DNA of 64,000 bases from Neolentinus lepideus HHB14362 ss-1 (GCA_001632425.1 KV425612.1:1-64000); one strand, 5' to 3'. Positions 1 to 14,558 are shown, counted from the first letter of the stretch. Program-made: numbers and translations. Notes: a model not told the origin generated them from the sequence alone.

Positions 1-425
1 TAGACCTTCTCAGGCTGCTCCGACCCTCGGAGCAGTCGTGCACCCGTAATCCCTCATCTGTCTGCGCCTACAGTGAGACAGAGGAGTTTGATTAAAGTCT
101 TTACTACAAGTAGTCTCAGTACTGTCTGGCCGTGACGAGACTACCGGGGCGGCTACTCCGTTACGCTTGTTAAGACAGTGAAATTTGCGACCAACCATGC
201 CTCAATCATCGACCTTCATCCTCTTCATCCTCTGTTCTGCTTGGACCTTGGCCACCGTCGATGGAGAGACAAGTCCTCTGGCGACGCGAGGGACTCGGAC
301 CGGCTGCAGAGGAGTTCTCCTTATTGTCCCGGGACTTGCTCGAAGATGTATGTGCCGATGTCTAGCTGTCCCCAGCAACAGATCCGCTGGAAAACGCACT
401 GTCCACAGTATCACCCTGTGAAGTC

Positions 426-472
426 CGTTGCTCGCCTACTCGGATTCACTGAGGAGACGTCGCTAGCAAGTC
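426..472 (+). repeat. 47-bp dispersed repeat, copy A
   Basis: This 47-bp block recurs at 10719-10765 in the same orientation with one mismatch (A versus G at 444). Such identity between two spots 10 kb apart in non-coding DNA points to a dispersed repeat, not chance. A 5-bp direct repeat AAGTC sits just before it (421-425) and at its end (468-472). Confidence 0.75.
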
Positions 473-1381
473 AACATTTCCGATCATTCTGCAATTAGCG
501 GAAACATCAAGTGAGTCGTACACTCTGCGCTCCCCGGCGCCATGATACATTCATCAACTGACGCAGAATTTCTCATGCAGCTTCCTGGGCGCTATATGCA
601 CGTGAAAAGTAGACGCAGAGGCTCATTGCCCTCTAGCTTCAGCAGCGATCTCTAACTTCCACCTCAACGGTTTACTTCATAACCATGTGTTACACCTTAA
701 ACAATTGGCTCATCGAGGCAGAGAGTCAGTCTGCCCAGTCTGATCACGAAGAATGGTCGAGGGGAGCAAATCAAGCCCGCCAGGAAGATGAGCCAGCAAG
801 CCGCCGCTAATATGACAGTTGCTCGCGTACCGAGGCCGACTGCGCCTTCGACGCATTTTCGCGGACTCGGGTGGCTTTCATAGTGGCTACCTGCTTTCCG
901 ACGCAGGAATCTGAGGGAAGACAAGATTAGGATCTCGATCTATATATTGATGCACTTCAATGCACAGGTCTCAGAAGTACAGTAGGCTCAATCCAACGCT
1001 TTCCACGTTAATACCCTGATCGCGCACAGCTAAGCGGCGCAGCTTCGTAGCTGCAGGACTAGAAACGGTCGATCAGCCGCAGTAGAAGATGAAATTGCCA
1101 CGGATGCACAAGAAAAGTATGTCCTATCATATTCGATATTTTAGTGGCCATCATGCGAGTCTTGCCAAGCGGCTCTGAATTGCAAAGGGGTCTTCTTGAA
1201 TTCCTGCAGTCTGACATCATGCGTATGGATACATCTGACATTGACAAGCAGAAGTCAGCGCTGATCACCTGCTACCAGGATTTGGGCGCAAATGGAGAGT
1301 TACGAAGTGAATAGACGCACGGACATTGTCCAAGTAAAGTTCGGTAAGTCTCAGTAATACTGCTCTTCCACTACTGTCCGG

Positions 1382-2482
1382 GGTCACCTACTCGGACACA
1401 CTGGCTACTCGGACAGCGGGGCTTTGTCTCACTCCCTACCCCTCATTACTATTCAATTTATACACCATTTGAAAGCCCTTATTCGACTGGACATTACCCC
1501 TGAGTTTCAGGTCGAAATCTCTAAAATTGCTTGAGATATACCTGTTGTTGTCGTCAGACTTGCCTGATTTGGCGCTTTTAAACTCCGCCGCGGCCCACCA
1601 TCTCCCTATCCTTATGCTTTCACGGTCTACAACACTGTCGCTACTCCTCAAGTTATACACTAGTTCACTCTATGGATCCTTGGCTCTGTCTTGAGTCTCT
1701 GACTCTGTGGATTCAGCTGTATCGAAGGTCTCTATGTGCCAGCCATTGCTGCTGCTCTCTGGATTTCAAGTGACTCAACCTCCAGTGCTTTGAAGCCTCC
1801 TCCAGCGGTGGCCTTGATAGCTGATCTCATGGCACTTGGTATAACTATCAGGATACAGTCTCGGTACACGCTACAATTTTTACTATAAATTTATCGGTGC
1901 GACAAGGCGTCGGGGATTCAGTTCAAGTGTACCAGTGGTGGAAACAGGACGGTGAAAAAGCAAAAGGGGGATTTCGTCATTGACCAGGTGTTGGCTTGCT
2001 GGGACTGTATGTATCATTTCTTTGGTCCAAATGATGATGTTTTGGCTTGGTTCAAGTGGAATCAGTCTTGTTCTACGAGTGTGATAAATCAATTACGGGC
2101 GGGGCCTGCCTCAGCCACCTGGATCCTGAGGTTGGGGGCATGCTACAACAGCCCAATGGACTCTCATTCGAGCCTGGAATGTACTAAAGGATAGTCTGGC
2201 ATGCCATGACAGCTAATGGAATCAGTTTCAAGTAAGTTTTCTCTGCTGAAATGGTACCCATGCTTGCTGTCCGAGTAGACAGTCTTCAGCCACAATAGAC
2301 ATGATGACCAATGAAATATTCCTGGCGCTTGTTACATCATGCATAAAATTCAAAAAGTACATAGGAGTGGTAGATACGATAGGTGCCGACATTTTGTAAG
2401 TAGAATTGGGGCAATACGTGAAGTATAGCGAGCACGGCAGGTATTACACACTAGGGTGTCCGAGTACGGGGTCCTTGACAGT
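1382..2482. repeat. possible decayed inverted-repeat element
   Basis: The left end near 1382-1405 contains CCTACTCGGACACACTGG. The right end near 2450-2480, read on the other strand, contains CGTACTCGGACACCCTAG, within a longer imperfect match of about 24 bp. An inner pair, CTACTCGGACAGC at 1405-1417 and its reverse complement near 2266-2278, is nested inside. The nesting order is what decayed terminal inverted repeats would give. No transposase or clear target duplication is seen. Confidence 0.3.
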
Positions 2483-3270
2483 ACCGTGAGAGGCTGTGGC
2501 GCCATGACTATTGAGCAATTCTTGCTAACCCTGCAATCGGGTGCAACGTTACTTCCTGCTTCTACCCCACATTCACATGGGAGTGTTTGCAAAACATTGG
2601 ATGTATTTTGGATTCTTCTCGCCAAGCCTGCTCCAAAGCCAGACAACGGCAACACGTCCCGAAGAGACACAGATGGCGGGTTGATACTTAGAAATGTCTT
2701 TCGAAGGTCTTCGCGCCTGTCCCCAAGTAGCAAGTGGTCGCCCGAGGTGCCTGGCGCTCCACGAGTATGTAGAAGTCCGAAATATTGTGTAAACAGTTGT
2801 CATGCCTTCATTTCCATTCAAGGCTGATATTTATCCCGGTGACTCAGGCTTGGTAGATGCTGGGAACGAGCTGTGCTGCTCGCATGGCCGACGCGTCCCA
2901 TGACGCGTCCACGTGACTGCGTTAATTACAGTTCTTTTACGTACGCCTATTCCTCCGCATCCCCCTTCGACGTGGATTTTTAGGATATTTTCATACCTAC
3001 CGTGAATGTGTACTTCGGGCGAGGAGCTATCGACTTTTCTGAGTCCGCGCGGTGGCCCTGCATTGGAAGCATGCACAGACCAATAACGTCGCCTGGCAAC
3101 GTGGGACGATCCCAGGATTGGAGGTCATGTCGCCTAAGTCTGCAGCCGGGCTACAGGGAAGCCAGTGTCGATCCCTGACTGAGCATTATATACTTTATAG
3201 AGATGGCCACCTCAGTTGGGTACTCAGTCTATTCCTATCAACTTTCCCTTCTTTTTTCTTGCCTTCCCAC

Positions 3271-3278
3271 TATAAAAG
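3271..3278 (+). promoter_or_regulatory. TATA box of the GH5 gene
   Basis: TATAAAAG lies 39 bases upstream of the ATG at 3310, preceded by a pyrimidine-rich tract. The spacing would give a very short 5' leader. This is positional inference only. Confidence 0.45.
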
Positions 3279-3309
3279 TGCCCGTTCAAGTGGGTGGTAC
3301 TGTGAGAGG

Positions 3310-5232
3310 ATGCAGCACTTGGTCGTTTTTTTGACTTTCTTCGCCCTTTTTGCGGTGGCAGCCGCTATTGTCTCTATTCCATCCAAGATATATGGTGTCA
3401 ACCTGGGTTCTTGGTGAGTGCTAACATGAACGAAACCGACGGTGCAACTTAAAAGATGCAGGCTGGTTCTCGAGGCATGGATGCTTCCCCAAGGTACGTG
3501 GTACATCACCATCTACATGGGACCCGATCAGATGTGCCACAGAATGGCTCGACATGGGCGGCCAATCCTGCTCCTCCTGCGCTGACTGCATCGCCGACGA
3601 ATGGTCCTTTGCCAAGGCATATCCCGACACCGTTGACGCGATCTTCGACAAGCACTGGTCCACCTGGTTCACCGAGGATCACATCCAGCAGTTGAAGGCC
3701 GACGGCATCAATACTGTGCGTATCCCATTGGGATACTGGATCGTTGAGCCGCTCGTGAACCGCGCCTCCGAGTATTACCCGAGGGGCGGGATTAAGCAGC
3801 TGCAGAGAGGCTTGCAGCAGCTCCAGGATGCGGGAATTGTTGCAATTTTGGACCACCATGCGCTTCCTGGCGTGCAAACAGCGAACCAGCAGTTCACGGG
3901 CCACTGCACAAGTGACGTCGAATTCTATGTGAGTGCAGTTTTGTGGACGGACGTACCAGCCTGATGTCCTTGATACCAGACTCCGTACAATTACCATCGC
4001 GCGCTCGTCTGGACGGCCGTTATGACTACGCTAGCTCATCTGGACCCTGCCTTCGGCAACGTCTTCGCCATAGAGGCAGTTAATGAGCCCATCATGGATG
4101 CTGCCCAGACACCTGGATACGGCCAATGTATGCCTCTCTGTATTTCCTTTCGTCCACCACTGACTTCTTGTCCTAGTTCAAATTAACTTCGTGCAGACTG
4201 TCCGTGCGGCCGAACTCATCCTCGGTATCCCAGTCCCAGGCGTGTCCCTGCCCTTCTCACTTGACACGTCGAACACCACCGCCGCCTTCATGAAGGTCGC
4301 CGCTGCAAACACCACCAGCCTACCCTCTATCTTCAACCAGAACGTGACTGCGGCACTAGCTGAGGCGGGCCCAATACTGTCGCAAGTGGCCGCGGAGCTG
4401 GCAAGCCCGCCGATCCTGGACTTCACGTCGACCCAGGCACCCGTGTTTTCGTCGAAGACGCCGTTGTGGACTAAGTGAGCACGTTGTCGGCGTCATTCGA
4501 GTCGGTGTTGAGGTCCTCGATGACAGCTTTATGGATATGAACTGGCAGTACGACAACCCGCCCAATCCCGCTAATGCGGCTATTGGTACTCAGGGTTATG
4601 ACAATCATTTGTACTATGTGTAAGTCTGATCTTTCTTGCAGCTAAAGATCAATTTATTGACTATTGCGTTAGATACGGTGTAAGCGCAAATCTCACACCC
4701 ACTCCCGCTAACTTATCGATTTCTTGGTTAGGGTGTAGCCGATTCGAACCCGGACGCGTACTTGGCCAGTATCTGCAGTACGTACCAATACCTCGCTTTC
4801 CCCGCGTAGCAACCTATCTTCTTCACCAGACCTACAGCGTGTGCAGAGCGATGCCGCAGTAGGCAACAGCCCACTCTGGTTCGGTGAATGGGGGCTGCCG
4901 ACGCAGTTCGACGCGACAGATGAGTTCCTGTACATGTGGGCGGACGCGCAGAAGATGGCGTACATGAGGGGCGCGGGGTGGATCGTAAGTATCGCATCAA
5001 CATCTCTCAGGCGACGGGTTCTAATGGCTGTTTAGTTCTGGAATTTCAACGTCGAGAAGTCCACCCTAGCCGGCAACCTCTCTCGTGAATGGTAGGTGAC
5101 CTGTGTCGTTGCTCCTCACGTAAAATCTGATGATATCCGCGCAGGTCATACCTCGACGGGGTGAACTACGGCTTCCTTACCAAGGATCCCGCTGCGTACC
5201 ACAACGCTAGCGTGTGCGACCCATATTACTAG
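3310..5232 (+). CDS. EXG1: secreted GH5 exo-beta-1,3-glucanase (glucan 1,3-beta-glucosidase)
   Basis: Exo-beta-1,3-glucanases of glycoside hydrolase family 5 release glucose from cell-wall beta-1,3-glucan outside the cell. I join eleven exons: 3310-3413, 3462-3493, 3543-3928, 3980-4127, 4177-4474, 4527-4619, 4673-4679, 4732-4777, 4830-4984, 5036-5091 and 5145-5232, giving 470 aa. Residues 1-22 are a hydrophobic signal peptide. The conserved core follows: GVNLGSWLVLEAWMLP, then GINTVRIPLGYWIVEP, then LDHHALPG. The acid/base Glu is in EAVNEP and the nucleophile Glu in WFGEWGL. The seventh exon is only 7 nt (4673-4679), yet is needed to keep YVYGGVAD in frame. Length is normal for the Exg1 group. 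A TATA box lies just upstream. Family assignment is firm; the exact linkage preference is inferred from the Exg1-like motifs. Confidence 0.92.
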
Positions 5233-6234
5233 AACACCACCACTTCTTAGATAGAATTGGGCAAATGGTGGGGATAGACAACTTGAAGGGACATTACTAG
5301 ATGTGACACAGTTGGTAAAACCCACGCTCTTTCACCTGACGGGCATAATGTATGTATGTAAATAGTTTCGTCTGAGTCGCGGAGCAGTTGGACTCTATGT
5401 TCTTTTCGCCATACCTCGCCTTGTATTTTTACCCACTGCAGACGTTCCTTCAAACTTCGATATGTGATGTTTCGTTACTGTAAATTGACATCTATCCATC
5501 ACGTCAATGACCTGCCACATCTTAATCTGTCTATTATTTAAACGGATGACATTCCCGAAACTTGGTCAAATAGCTTCAAGTTTTGGAGTGGTGTAACCGC
5601 CACCACGTGTCTTTCAGCCACAATATTGTGTCCCGTTAAGGCTTTGCCATTTCTGTTTCTGTCGCTGCTCGCTTCGAATTGTTCCTTTCAAGTCTGTCCG
5701 ACGAACGACGTCGGGAGTGCATGGGGTGCAGTCTGTTCACTACTCACTACTACTTGATACAAACCCAATGAAGCTCATTAGCTGCCTCGAGTCCACACAG
5801 AAGTTGTCTGTGTGAAGAATAGGTGGATAGTGCTTAGTCAGGAGCTTGGTCATGAAGAATCAGGGAATTGGGAGAATTCTCTCAGTCTAGTATGAGCCTA
5901 TATTCAGTCTATGCTTTTGCCAGTTGCCATCTCGAATCCTGCAAGCACAACCTGGCGTACGAGAGATGGTGGGTATGTGAATGGCTCTGTGGGGGAATTG
6001 GTGGGCTACGTTGAGGGATAACAAGCTCGGTTGGAGATGTACTCGTTAGATTATTTGTTTCTATGCTTTGAAGGGACTCGAGAGACAGAACGTGCATAAC
6101 ATTGCCTGGAAACCAGCGGAGACATGCGTGCATCGCGTGGCTGAGGTTCAGCGTCCAATCACGATCGATCTCGAGGCAGAACATTCAACCGGCCAATCCT
6201 TCACTGCTGTCTCCCTCTTGTATTCACTTCAACC
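5233..6234. other. intergenic region
   Basis: About 1 kb between the GH5 stop and the cofactor B start. I see no RNA gene, repeat or credible coding exon; it should hold the GH5 terminator and the cofactor B promoter. Confidence 0.6.
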
Positions 6235-7227
6235 ATGTCTGGGACCATTACAGTCTTCGTCAAATCTCCCGACACACGTTCGGAGCGTCGCTTTGACCTT
6301 CATCTTACCATTGGCCAGCTAAAGGTTGCGTGCACCTGTCACGCTCTCGTCTCCGGCTCGAGCAACTGAAACACACTTCGATTCTGGTTGATTCCGATAC
6401 GAACATTTATCTGCGTCCGACTGTATCTAGGGAAAACTCGAGCTCATCACTGGCATACCTGTGCCGAATCAAGCTATCTCAGTGTTGAATTTTGAAACCG
6501 ATGCGCAGGTGGCGGGAGTGCTGGATGATGACAGCAAGCCTCTGGGTTTCTATGGCCTGAGGGATCACCAAGTTCTGGATGTGAGTAGAATACGTAATAC
6601 TGGAGTGAGAATACTGAGCAGTATCTCACTCTTCAAGGTCATGGATACAAACCCATCATCCTCGTTCACTGGCCAATTGAGTGACGTATCTCAAGTTCAA
6701 AAGTTTGAGCTGAGCGAGAGCGAGTATCAGAAACGCCAAGGTACCCATTCAACCCTCTGATACGCCGTATTATGTGCTGTATTGATTTATATTGTCCCTC
6801 AGACAGTGTTCTCATATATAAGCAGCGGCATAAACTTGGTCGATTCGCTGAAAAGAAGGACGAAGAGACGAGTAGTCAGTTGTTACCTGAGGTCAATATT
6901 CCAATAGGGACTCGCTGCGAAGTCGAAACGAGCGAAGAGGGTCTGCACAAGCGCGGTACGGTCCGTTTTGTCGGACCTACGAAGTTTGCGAAGAGCGGTA
7001 TATGGGTTGGGATCGAGTACGACGAGCCTTTTGGAAAGAACGATGGGTCGTAAGTCACCCACTCCATAACTCATCGCCCGAAAGTATTCACCGTGACTAC
7101 GTACAGGGTACAAGGCGAACGATACTTTGAATGCCGTCCGAACTACGGTGTGTTCGTACGCCCCGAGAAAGTCATAACCGGAGACTTTCCTGTGGAGGAT
7201 ATAAATATGGACGATGAGGAAATTTAA
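6235..7227 (+). CDS. alp11: tubulin-folding cofactor B (TBCB/Alp11)
   Basis: Cofactor B binds alpha-tubulin and, with cofactor E, helps assemble and dissociate tubulin heterodimers in the cytoplasm. Five exons (6235-6324, 6431-6580, 6638-6740, 6803-7049, 7107-7227) give 236 aa. The N-terminal ubiquitin-like domain begins [13 protein letters not shown] and runs to about residue 85. A short charged linker follows ([16 protein letters not shown]). The C-terminal CAP-Gly domain shows [34 protein letters not shown] (shown for position only) and the [11 protein letters not shown] segment. The protein ends in an acidic DDEEI tail, as expected for cofactor B, whose tail contacts cofactor E and tubulin. 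Intron 1 has a weak GTTGCG donor, but the frame across it is right. Length is typical. Confidence 0.93.
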
Positions 7228-7823
7228 AACTGAAGGTGTGACGAATCCAGATACGCGGATACCTGTCCTTGGCATATCTGACTCCGATGCCGCAGTGCTG
7301 TGAATCGACGGAGGTTTTGAACTTTATTTGCCGCGCCTCTGAAGGCTTAATCGAACCGTGTACTTGTAAACCAATGCACTTTCAATTGAATCGTGTGTGG
7401 TGTGAGCTGGACCGGTGTCTGTTGGAACCCCTGCCCTAGATTAGGAAGAGCATGCCCCAGGACGCGTTGCAGGGACGCGCGTCCAGGCTTTGACTGGAGT
7501 TGAGCACCTGAAGGGAGAAAGTATATGTAAATTTTGATTATCCAATCGTGAGTTCTGCCAAAAAAGAGGTGTTGGGCCTTTATTACTGCGATACGGTCGT
7601 TAGGAGGAAGCTCCTGCCACAGCTGCCCATTTGGGTGAGAACGTGCTGGAAGGCCCACGAAGGGTACACAGTGGACCTCATTTTCCCACAGTGAAGTGAC
7701 GTTGTCCCGCGTTTTGTCAGGAGGGGACGCGCGTCGTCCTTAACTTGACCTCCCCTACTTAAGGGCTTGCGTGTCTCTTTCTCTGACCTCTACGATTGAT
7801 TGTACTTTGAAACAACTGCGACC
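7228..7823. other. intergenic region, CDC48 promoter
   Basis: A 596-base spacer. Nothing coding is recognisable. It ends in a pyrimidine-rich stretch before the CDC48 ATG. Confidence 0.6.
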
Positions 7824-10534
<2,711 letters not shown>

Positions 10535-10890
10535 GATGTTTACTATGTCACTACGATTCTCGAGGTTGGAAGACATGATGTTAGAACGTTGCAGCAGCAT
10601 TTTCTCCAAGATTTTGTAATGTAGTCGAAGCAATTCCATATCTTTGCATTCTTGCTTTTCTCGCAAGTCTTGTGCTTGTGCGTCTCGGTGGGCCAAGTCT
10701 GACAATGGCTAGCGTACCCGTTGCTCGCCTACTCGGGTTCACTGAGGAGACGTCGCTAGCAAGTCTAGGCTAGCGTCGCAATGTTGATCGTGCCTCCTAT
10801 TACCCATACAAGCACGTCACTGGAGCCCCGCTTGCTTAGTACCTGACTGCGTCGTCCTCGACGCTGTCCGCGACGTGCCCTTTGAACACA
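10535..10890. other. CDC48-DGAT2 intergenic region
   Basis: A 356-base spacer between two same-strand genes. Its main content is copy B of the 47-bp dispersed repeat with flanking direct repeats. It must hold both the CDC48 terminator and the DGAT2 promoter. Confidence 0.6.
10707..10776 (+). repeat. 47-bp dispersed repeat, copy B, with 9-bp flanking direct repeats
   Basis: Positions 10719-10765 match 426-472 at 46 of 47 bases. The block is bracketed by a direct repeat GGCTAGCGT at 10707-10715 and 10768-10776, which looks like a target-site duplication of a very short insertion. The segment encodes nothing. An alternative is a small local duplication that picked up the shared block. Confidence 0.6.
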
Positions 10891-12761
10891 ATGGATACTG
10901 GCAGTGCTGTCTCGTCTACTTCACGCTCATCGTCAGCCTCTTCCCTGAAAGACAAACTATCGAAACTCAGCACAACACCCTTACGACCTGTGGCAGCCCA
11001 TGTCGCGAACATCAAGTTAGTGCAGAGGTCTTCAGCTGGAGATAGTGACATTGCCTGATGGGTTTCCGGTTGTACTAGTTTCGTTCCTTCGAAAATTCCC
11101 CGAAGGCGGAGGATGCAGATGCTTGCGGTGGCGGTTTGGTCGTTGCTTATTCCCATCACAACTTTCCTATTTTTGATCCTGTGGTACGTCCATTCATGCT
11201 GTCAGGATTGTACGGTCGATTCAGTGCAGCTGTCTTTAGTTCCTTTCCACCGTTGTGGCCGTTCATAGCGGCGTATCTTGTATGGATATTGTGGATAGAC
11301 CGGAGTCCTGAGCATGGAGGGAGGATAAGCCCGTGGTTCCGTTCCATGAGGTTCTGGAGATACTTTGCCGACTATTACCCCGCATCGTACGTGTATATGT
11401 TATATGTAGATGGTATCCTAATGTGTGATATGCAACCTAGATTCCTCAAGGTCGGGTGTTTGACCTTCTTCGAAGAACCCTAATAACTCGAGATTCAGGA
11501 ATGCGATCTTCCTCCAGACCGCCCATACTTATTCGGATATCACCCTCATGGTAATGAGCGATTGTTGCACTCGCTGCGTTAGGGGAAGATGCTGAGTTGT
11601 ACTTCACAGGCATCATTGGCATGTACGTTGTCCGTCTGATTACGAACGCCTCACTGGGACGTTAAGAAATTGCTTCATGACAGGGGAGCCATGGCAACAT
11701 TCGCTACCGAAGGTGTGCACATCCCATTATGATTACTCGTCATTGACCCGATCTAACCTTCTGTCCAGCTACTGGCTTCGGCGCGCATTTTCCCGGTCTG
11801 ACGCCTCATCTCCTCACACTCGCCTCAAACTTTACTGTTCCCATCTACCGGGACATAATCCTTGCTTTGGGGATATGTTCCGTCAGCAAGGAGTCCTGCC
11901 ATAACATCCTTAGCGGCGGGCCTGGCCAGTCGATCACGATTGTGGTGGGAGGCGCGGCAGAGAGTCTCAGTGCCCGCCCTGGTACGGCAGATCTTACACT
12001 AAGAAGGAGGTGGGTCATCTCCTGAATAGTGAATGCTAATGGAGTGTGACCGAGGGTTTGTTTGCTTTAATAGATTAGGATTCATCAAGGTTGCGATACA
12101 ACATGGGTTCGTTCTGCTCTAAGGACTGGATTTCCTAGTTTGACGCCTGTATAGAGCTGCACTAGTACCTGTATTCTCTTTCGGCGAGAACGATGTCAGT
12201 GGGATCTTCTTCGCCGTATTTTCCCGTTTTGATACCCTCTACACTCAGATTTATCAGCAGATGCCTAATGAAAAAGGAACAACGATATTTGCGCTGCAGA
12301 AGAAGTTCCAGAGCCTGTTTGGATTCACACTACCTTTATTCCACGGTCGAGGCATCTTAAATTGTGCGCAATCTCCTCTTATGTTCTGTGCTACGATATC
12401 TGACACTTGCCTTTCTCGTCAGATAATCTTGGTCTGATGCCGTACCGAAGACGTATTGTTTCTGTCAGTGAGTGTCATAGCTCATTACGCTCCAGGATAC
12501 AAAATAGTCTGTGCGAGCATTGCTGACAAACTATCATCAGTCGGCAGACCCATACTATGCGAGAAATGCGAGAAGCCGTCGGTGGAGGAGATCACGCGAG
12601 TACAGCAGGAGTATATAGCGGAGCTAATGAGGTCCGTCGTCACGTTCGCCCAAACCCGAATCTCGCATCGTAATGGCACTTCTCCAAATTACAGGATATG
12701 GGATACGTACAAGGACCAGTTTGCTCGGTATCGCAAGAGGGAACTGAGCATTGTTGATTGA
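10891..12761 (+). CDS. DGA1: diacylglycerol O-acyltransferase 2 (DGAT2 family)
   Basis: DGAT2 enzymes esterify diacylglycerol with acyl-CoA to make triacylglycerol at the ER and lipid-droplet surface. Fourteen exons give a 370-aa reading frame: 10891-11015, 11079-11183, 11240-11386, 11441-11450, 11499-11550, 11610-11622, 11684-11712, 11769-12009, 12074-12106, 12155-12194, 12249-12363, 12423-12467, 12541-12631 and 12695-12761. Two membrane segments lie near residues 55-100. The active-site motif YHPHG is complete, split from GIIGMGAMATF by introns. PGLTPHLL, VVGGAAESLSARPG, FSFGENDIY and FHGRG follow, all DGAT2 signatures. Exons 4 (10 nt) and 6 (13 nt) are microexons needed for SFLKECDLPP and HGIIGMG. 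Family is certain; the substrate range (diacyl- versus monoacylglycerol) cannot be told from sequence. Confidence 0.93.
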
Positions 12762-13452
12762 GTGGAAGGCGGGTGTTTTTGTTTGTATCTCGACTACACC
12801 ATCCAGACAGTTAGAGCCAAAGGGGGCGCTGCAGCGACTTCAGCCCGGATCTGTGTGAATGCCACTGATGTCCTAGCACCCACTTCAGGAACTGCAGGCA
12901 GATGAGCGACTTGAAGTTAGCCAGTCCCCGGTCTTCGGTCCAAGTTAGCATTTGATGCGAATTCACCTGGTGGAACTACTCAAAGCCTGAGGATACCATT
13001 CATCTGCAGTATTTCCTCCGAATTCGAATATGAACGATGCACTGAGCCTATGGAAAAGTTCGATAGTTCGTCTTAGCCAGGTATCTTCCATTACATATTC
13101 TTCGGGCAGCTCTGGCGCGTTCCATGTTCCAAAACGACGTCTCGATCTTTTCTCATTGCGCATACGACACCTGAAAATCCCATGTAAAACCAGGAACTGA
13201 AGAAAATATGGTACATAAATTACATGAGCATAACAGCCATGCGGGATACGTACGGTACGTGATTATCATGATCCTAGATGGAGCGTGAGCGAGTGTGCAG
13301 TAAAAATACAGTGATGCGTGCGTAGAATTCTGTCTAGCGATGGTAAGGAGGAGCGGGGATATAGCCGGGTCTATGGGTACTTTTGGCGAAATGCGCGAGA
13401 GCAAACGCAGAAAGCGACGAAAGAGTGAAACAGACGCAGAAGCTACCGCGGG
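12762..13452. other. convergent intergenic region
   Basis: This 691-base spacer separates the 3' ends of DGAT2 (plus) and the carrier gene (minus). No coding exon or repeat was recognised. Confidence 0.6.
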
Positions 13453-14558
13453 CTATTGACCCTCGTTCCACCGCAGGACGCCCTCGTAGATGGAGTACAT
13501 GACCGCCGCATTCGGGACAACGCGCATCAAGTGCGCCGAGAGCCCGCCATAGAGCGAGCGTGCACCCTCTTCAGCCAAGACAAGCCGGAACGTCTGGATC
13601 AGCCCCGAATATTTGACTTTGCCGTCGATGAGAGGTTGACGCAGACGGGTGCGGAGGACTTCGTGCGGGTACGTGATAAGGCTCGCGACGCACTTCGCCG
13701 TACCTGCACTGCCGAGCATACCCAGCCACTCGGCGACACCGCCCTTGCCCTCAGTATTCTTCGTAAGCTTCTTCAGCCGCTCATAGAGCGTCCACTGGAT
13801 CGTGCCCTCCGTGACGCCGAGGTAGCTTGCGCTCAGACCTTTGTAGAACCCGCGCACGCCCTCTTCTCGGAAGATCCTTTTAATCGTGTACCAACTACCG
13901 CCCAAGAGTTTCTTCTCGACGTGGTGGGCCTCGCGCTCGAGTTGGAGACGGGTCTTGACGACCCAGATGGGGTTTGTCGCGGAGCCGGTTACGATCCCTG
14001 CGAACGCGGCGGCCGACAGGTGAACGTACGAGTTTTCCTCGCCGTTGTTGAAGTGCGTCGCGATAAGCTGCTTGCCGTTGCCGTAGGTGAAGAAGTTGAT
14101 CGAACGGGCTGGGATGACGCCCACAAGCGTTGGGCCGAGACCTTTGAAGAGAGCGCGGGGCGACTCGTCACGGTAGATGTCTCTGCTCGAGGGTTAGATG
14201 GATATGGAAGAAAGAAGTTACGGCTACGCACCGAATGATATGTGCCGTCTCGACAAAGTTCCACAAGAGACCTCCAGGCTTTCTGACGGCGACCGTCGCC
14301 CCGCCTGGTATGCTCAGTTTCGCGTGCTGCTCTCTGTATAGGCTTGATTGTAATCGTGTCTTCACGACATCGAACGGACTGGTCACAATAGCCCCGCACA
14401 TCCCTCCCAGTCTAAGTCCAACATGAAGTCAAACGCAGAAGTTCGACTTGCAGCTAAAGCTGGACTCACCCACCAGCAACGAAATGTTGCCATGACTTTG
14501 CCGGAAGGAAGCTGTTTCGTGCAGGGCTGGTGACTGGCGGAGGGGGCTCGTCGGACAT
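13453..14558 (-). CDS. RIM2: mitochondrial pyrimidine nucleotide carrier (Rim2 type)
   Basis: Members of the SLC25 Rim2 group exchange pyrimidine nucleotides across the inner mitochondrial membrane, supplying mitochondrial DNA and RNA synthesis. Three exons on the minus strand (14470-14558, 14232-14411, 13453-14182) give 332 aa. Three carrier repeats show the signature helices: SPFDVVKTRLQ, TNPIWVVKTRLQLE and TYPHEVLRTRLRQP. The Trp in the second repeat (NPIWVVKTR) and the EGTIQWTLYERLK segment are typical of the Rim2 and SLC25A33/36 branch, as opposed to ADP/ATP carriers. The start gives MSDEPPPPVTSP, a short non-cleaved N-terminus as usual. The neighbour DGAT2 is convergent and functionally unrelated. 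Confidence 0.9.

Larger units (their letters stand above)
1..3309. other. gene-poor stretch, no confident gene
   Basis: No protein family is recognisable on either strand across 3.3 kb. An ATG at 197 opens a 75-codon frame with a hydrophobic, signal-peptide-like start, but it has no recognisable continuation. Overlapping open frames on both strands near 2350-2830 have no domain I recognise. A candidate decayed inverted-repeat element (about 1382-2482) and one copy of a 47-bp dispersed repeat (426-472) lie inside. The 3' part serves as promoter of the GH5 gene. Confidence 0.5.

Noticed and set aside
2350..2827. Opposed open frames of 123 and 127 codons
   Set aside because: No start context, no family likeness, and each is open only because the other strand is. 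Not enough to call a gene.
13456..14238. 260-codon plus-strand open frame over the carrier gene
   Set aside because: Antisense shadow of the RIM2 exon. The minus strand shows all three carrier motifs; the plus frame shows none.
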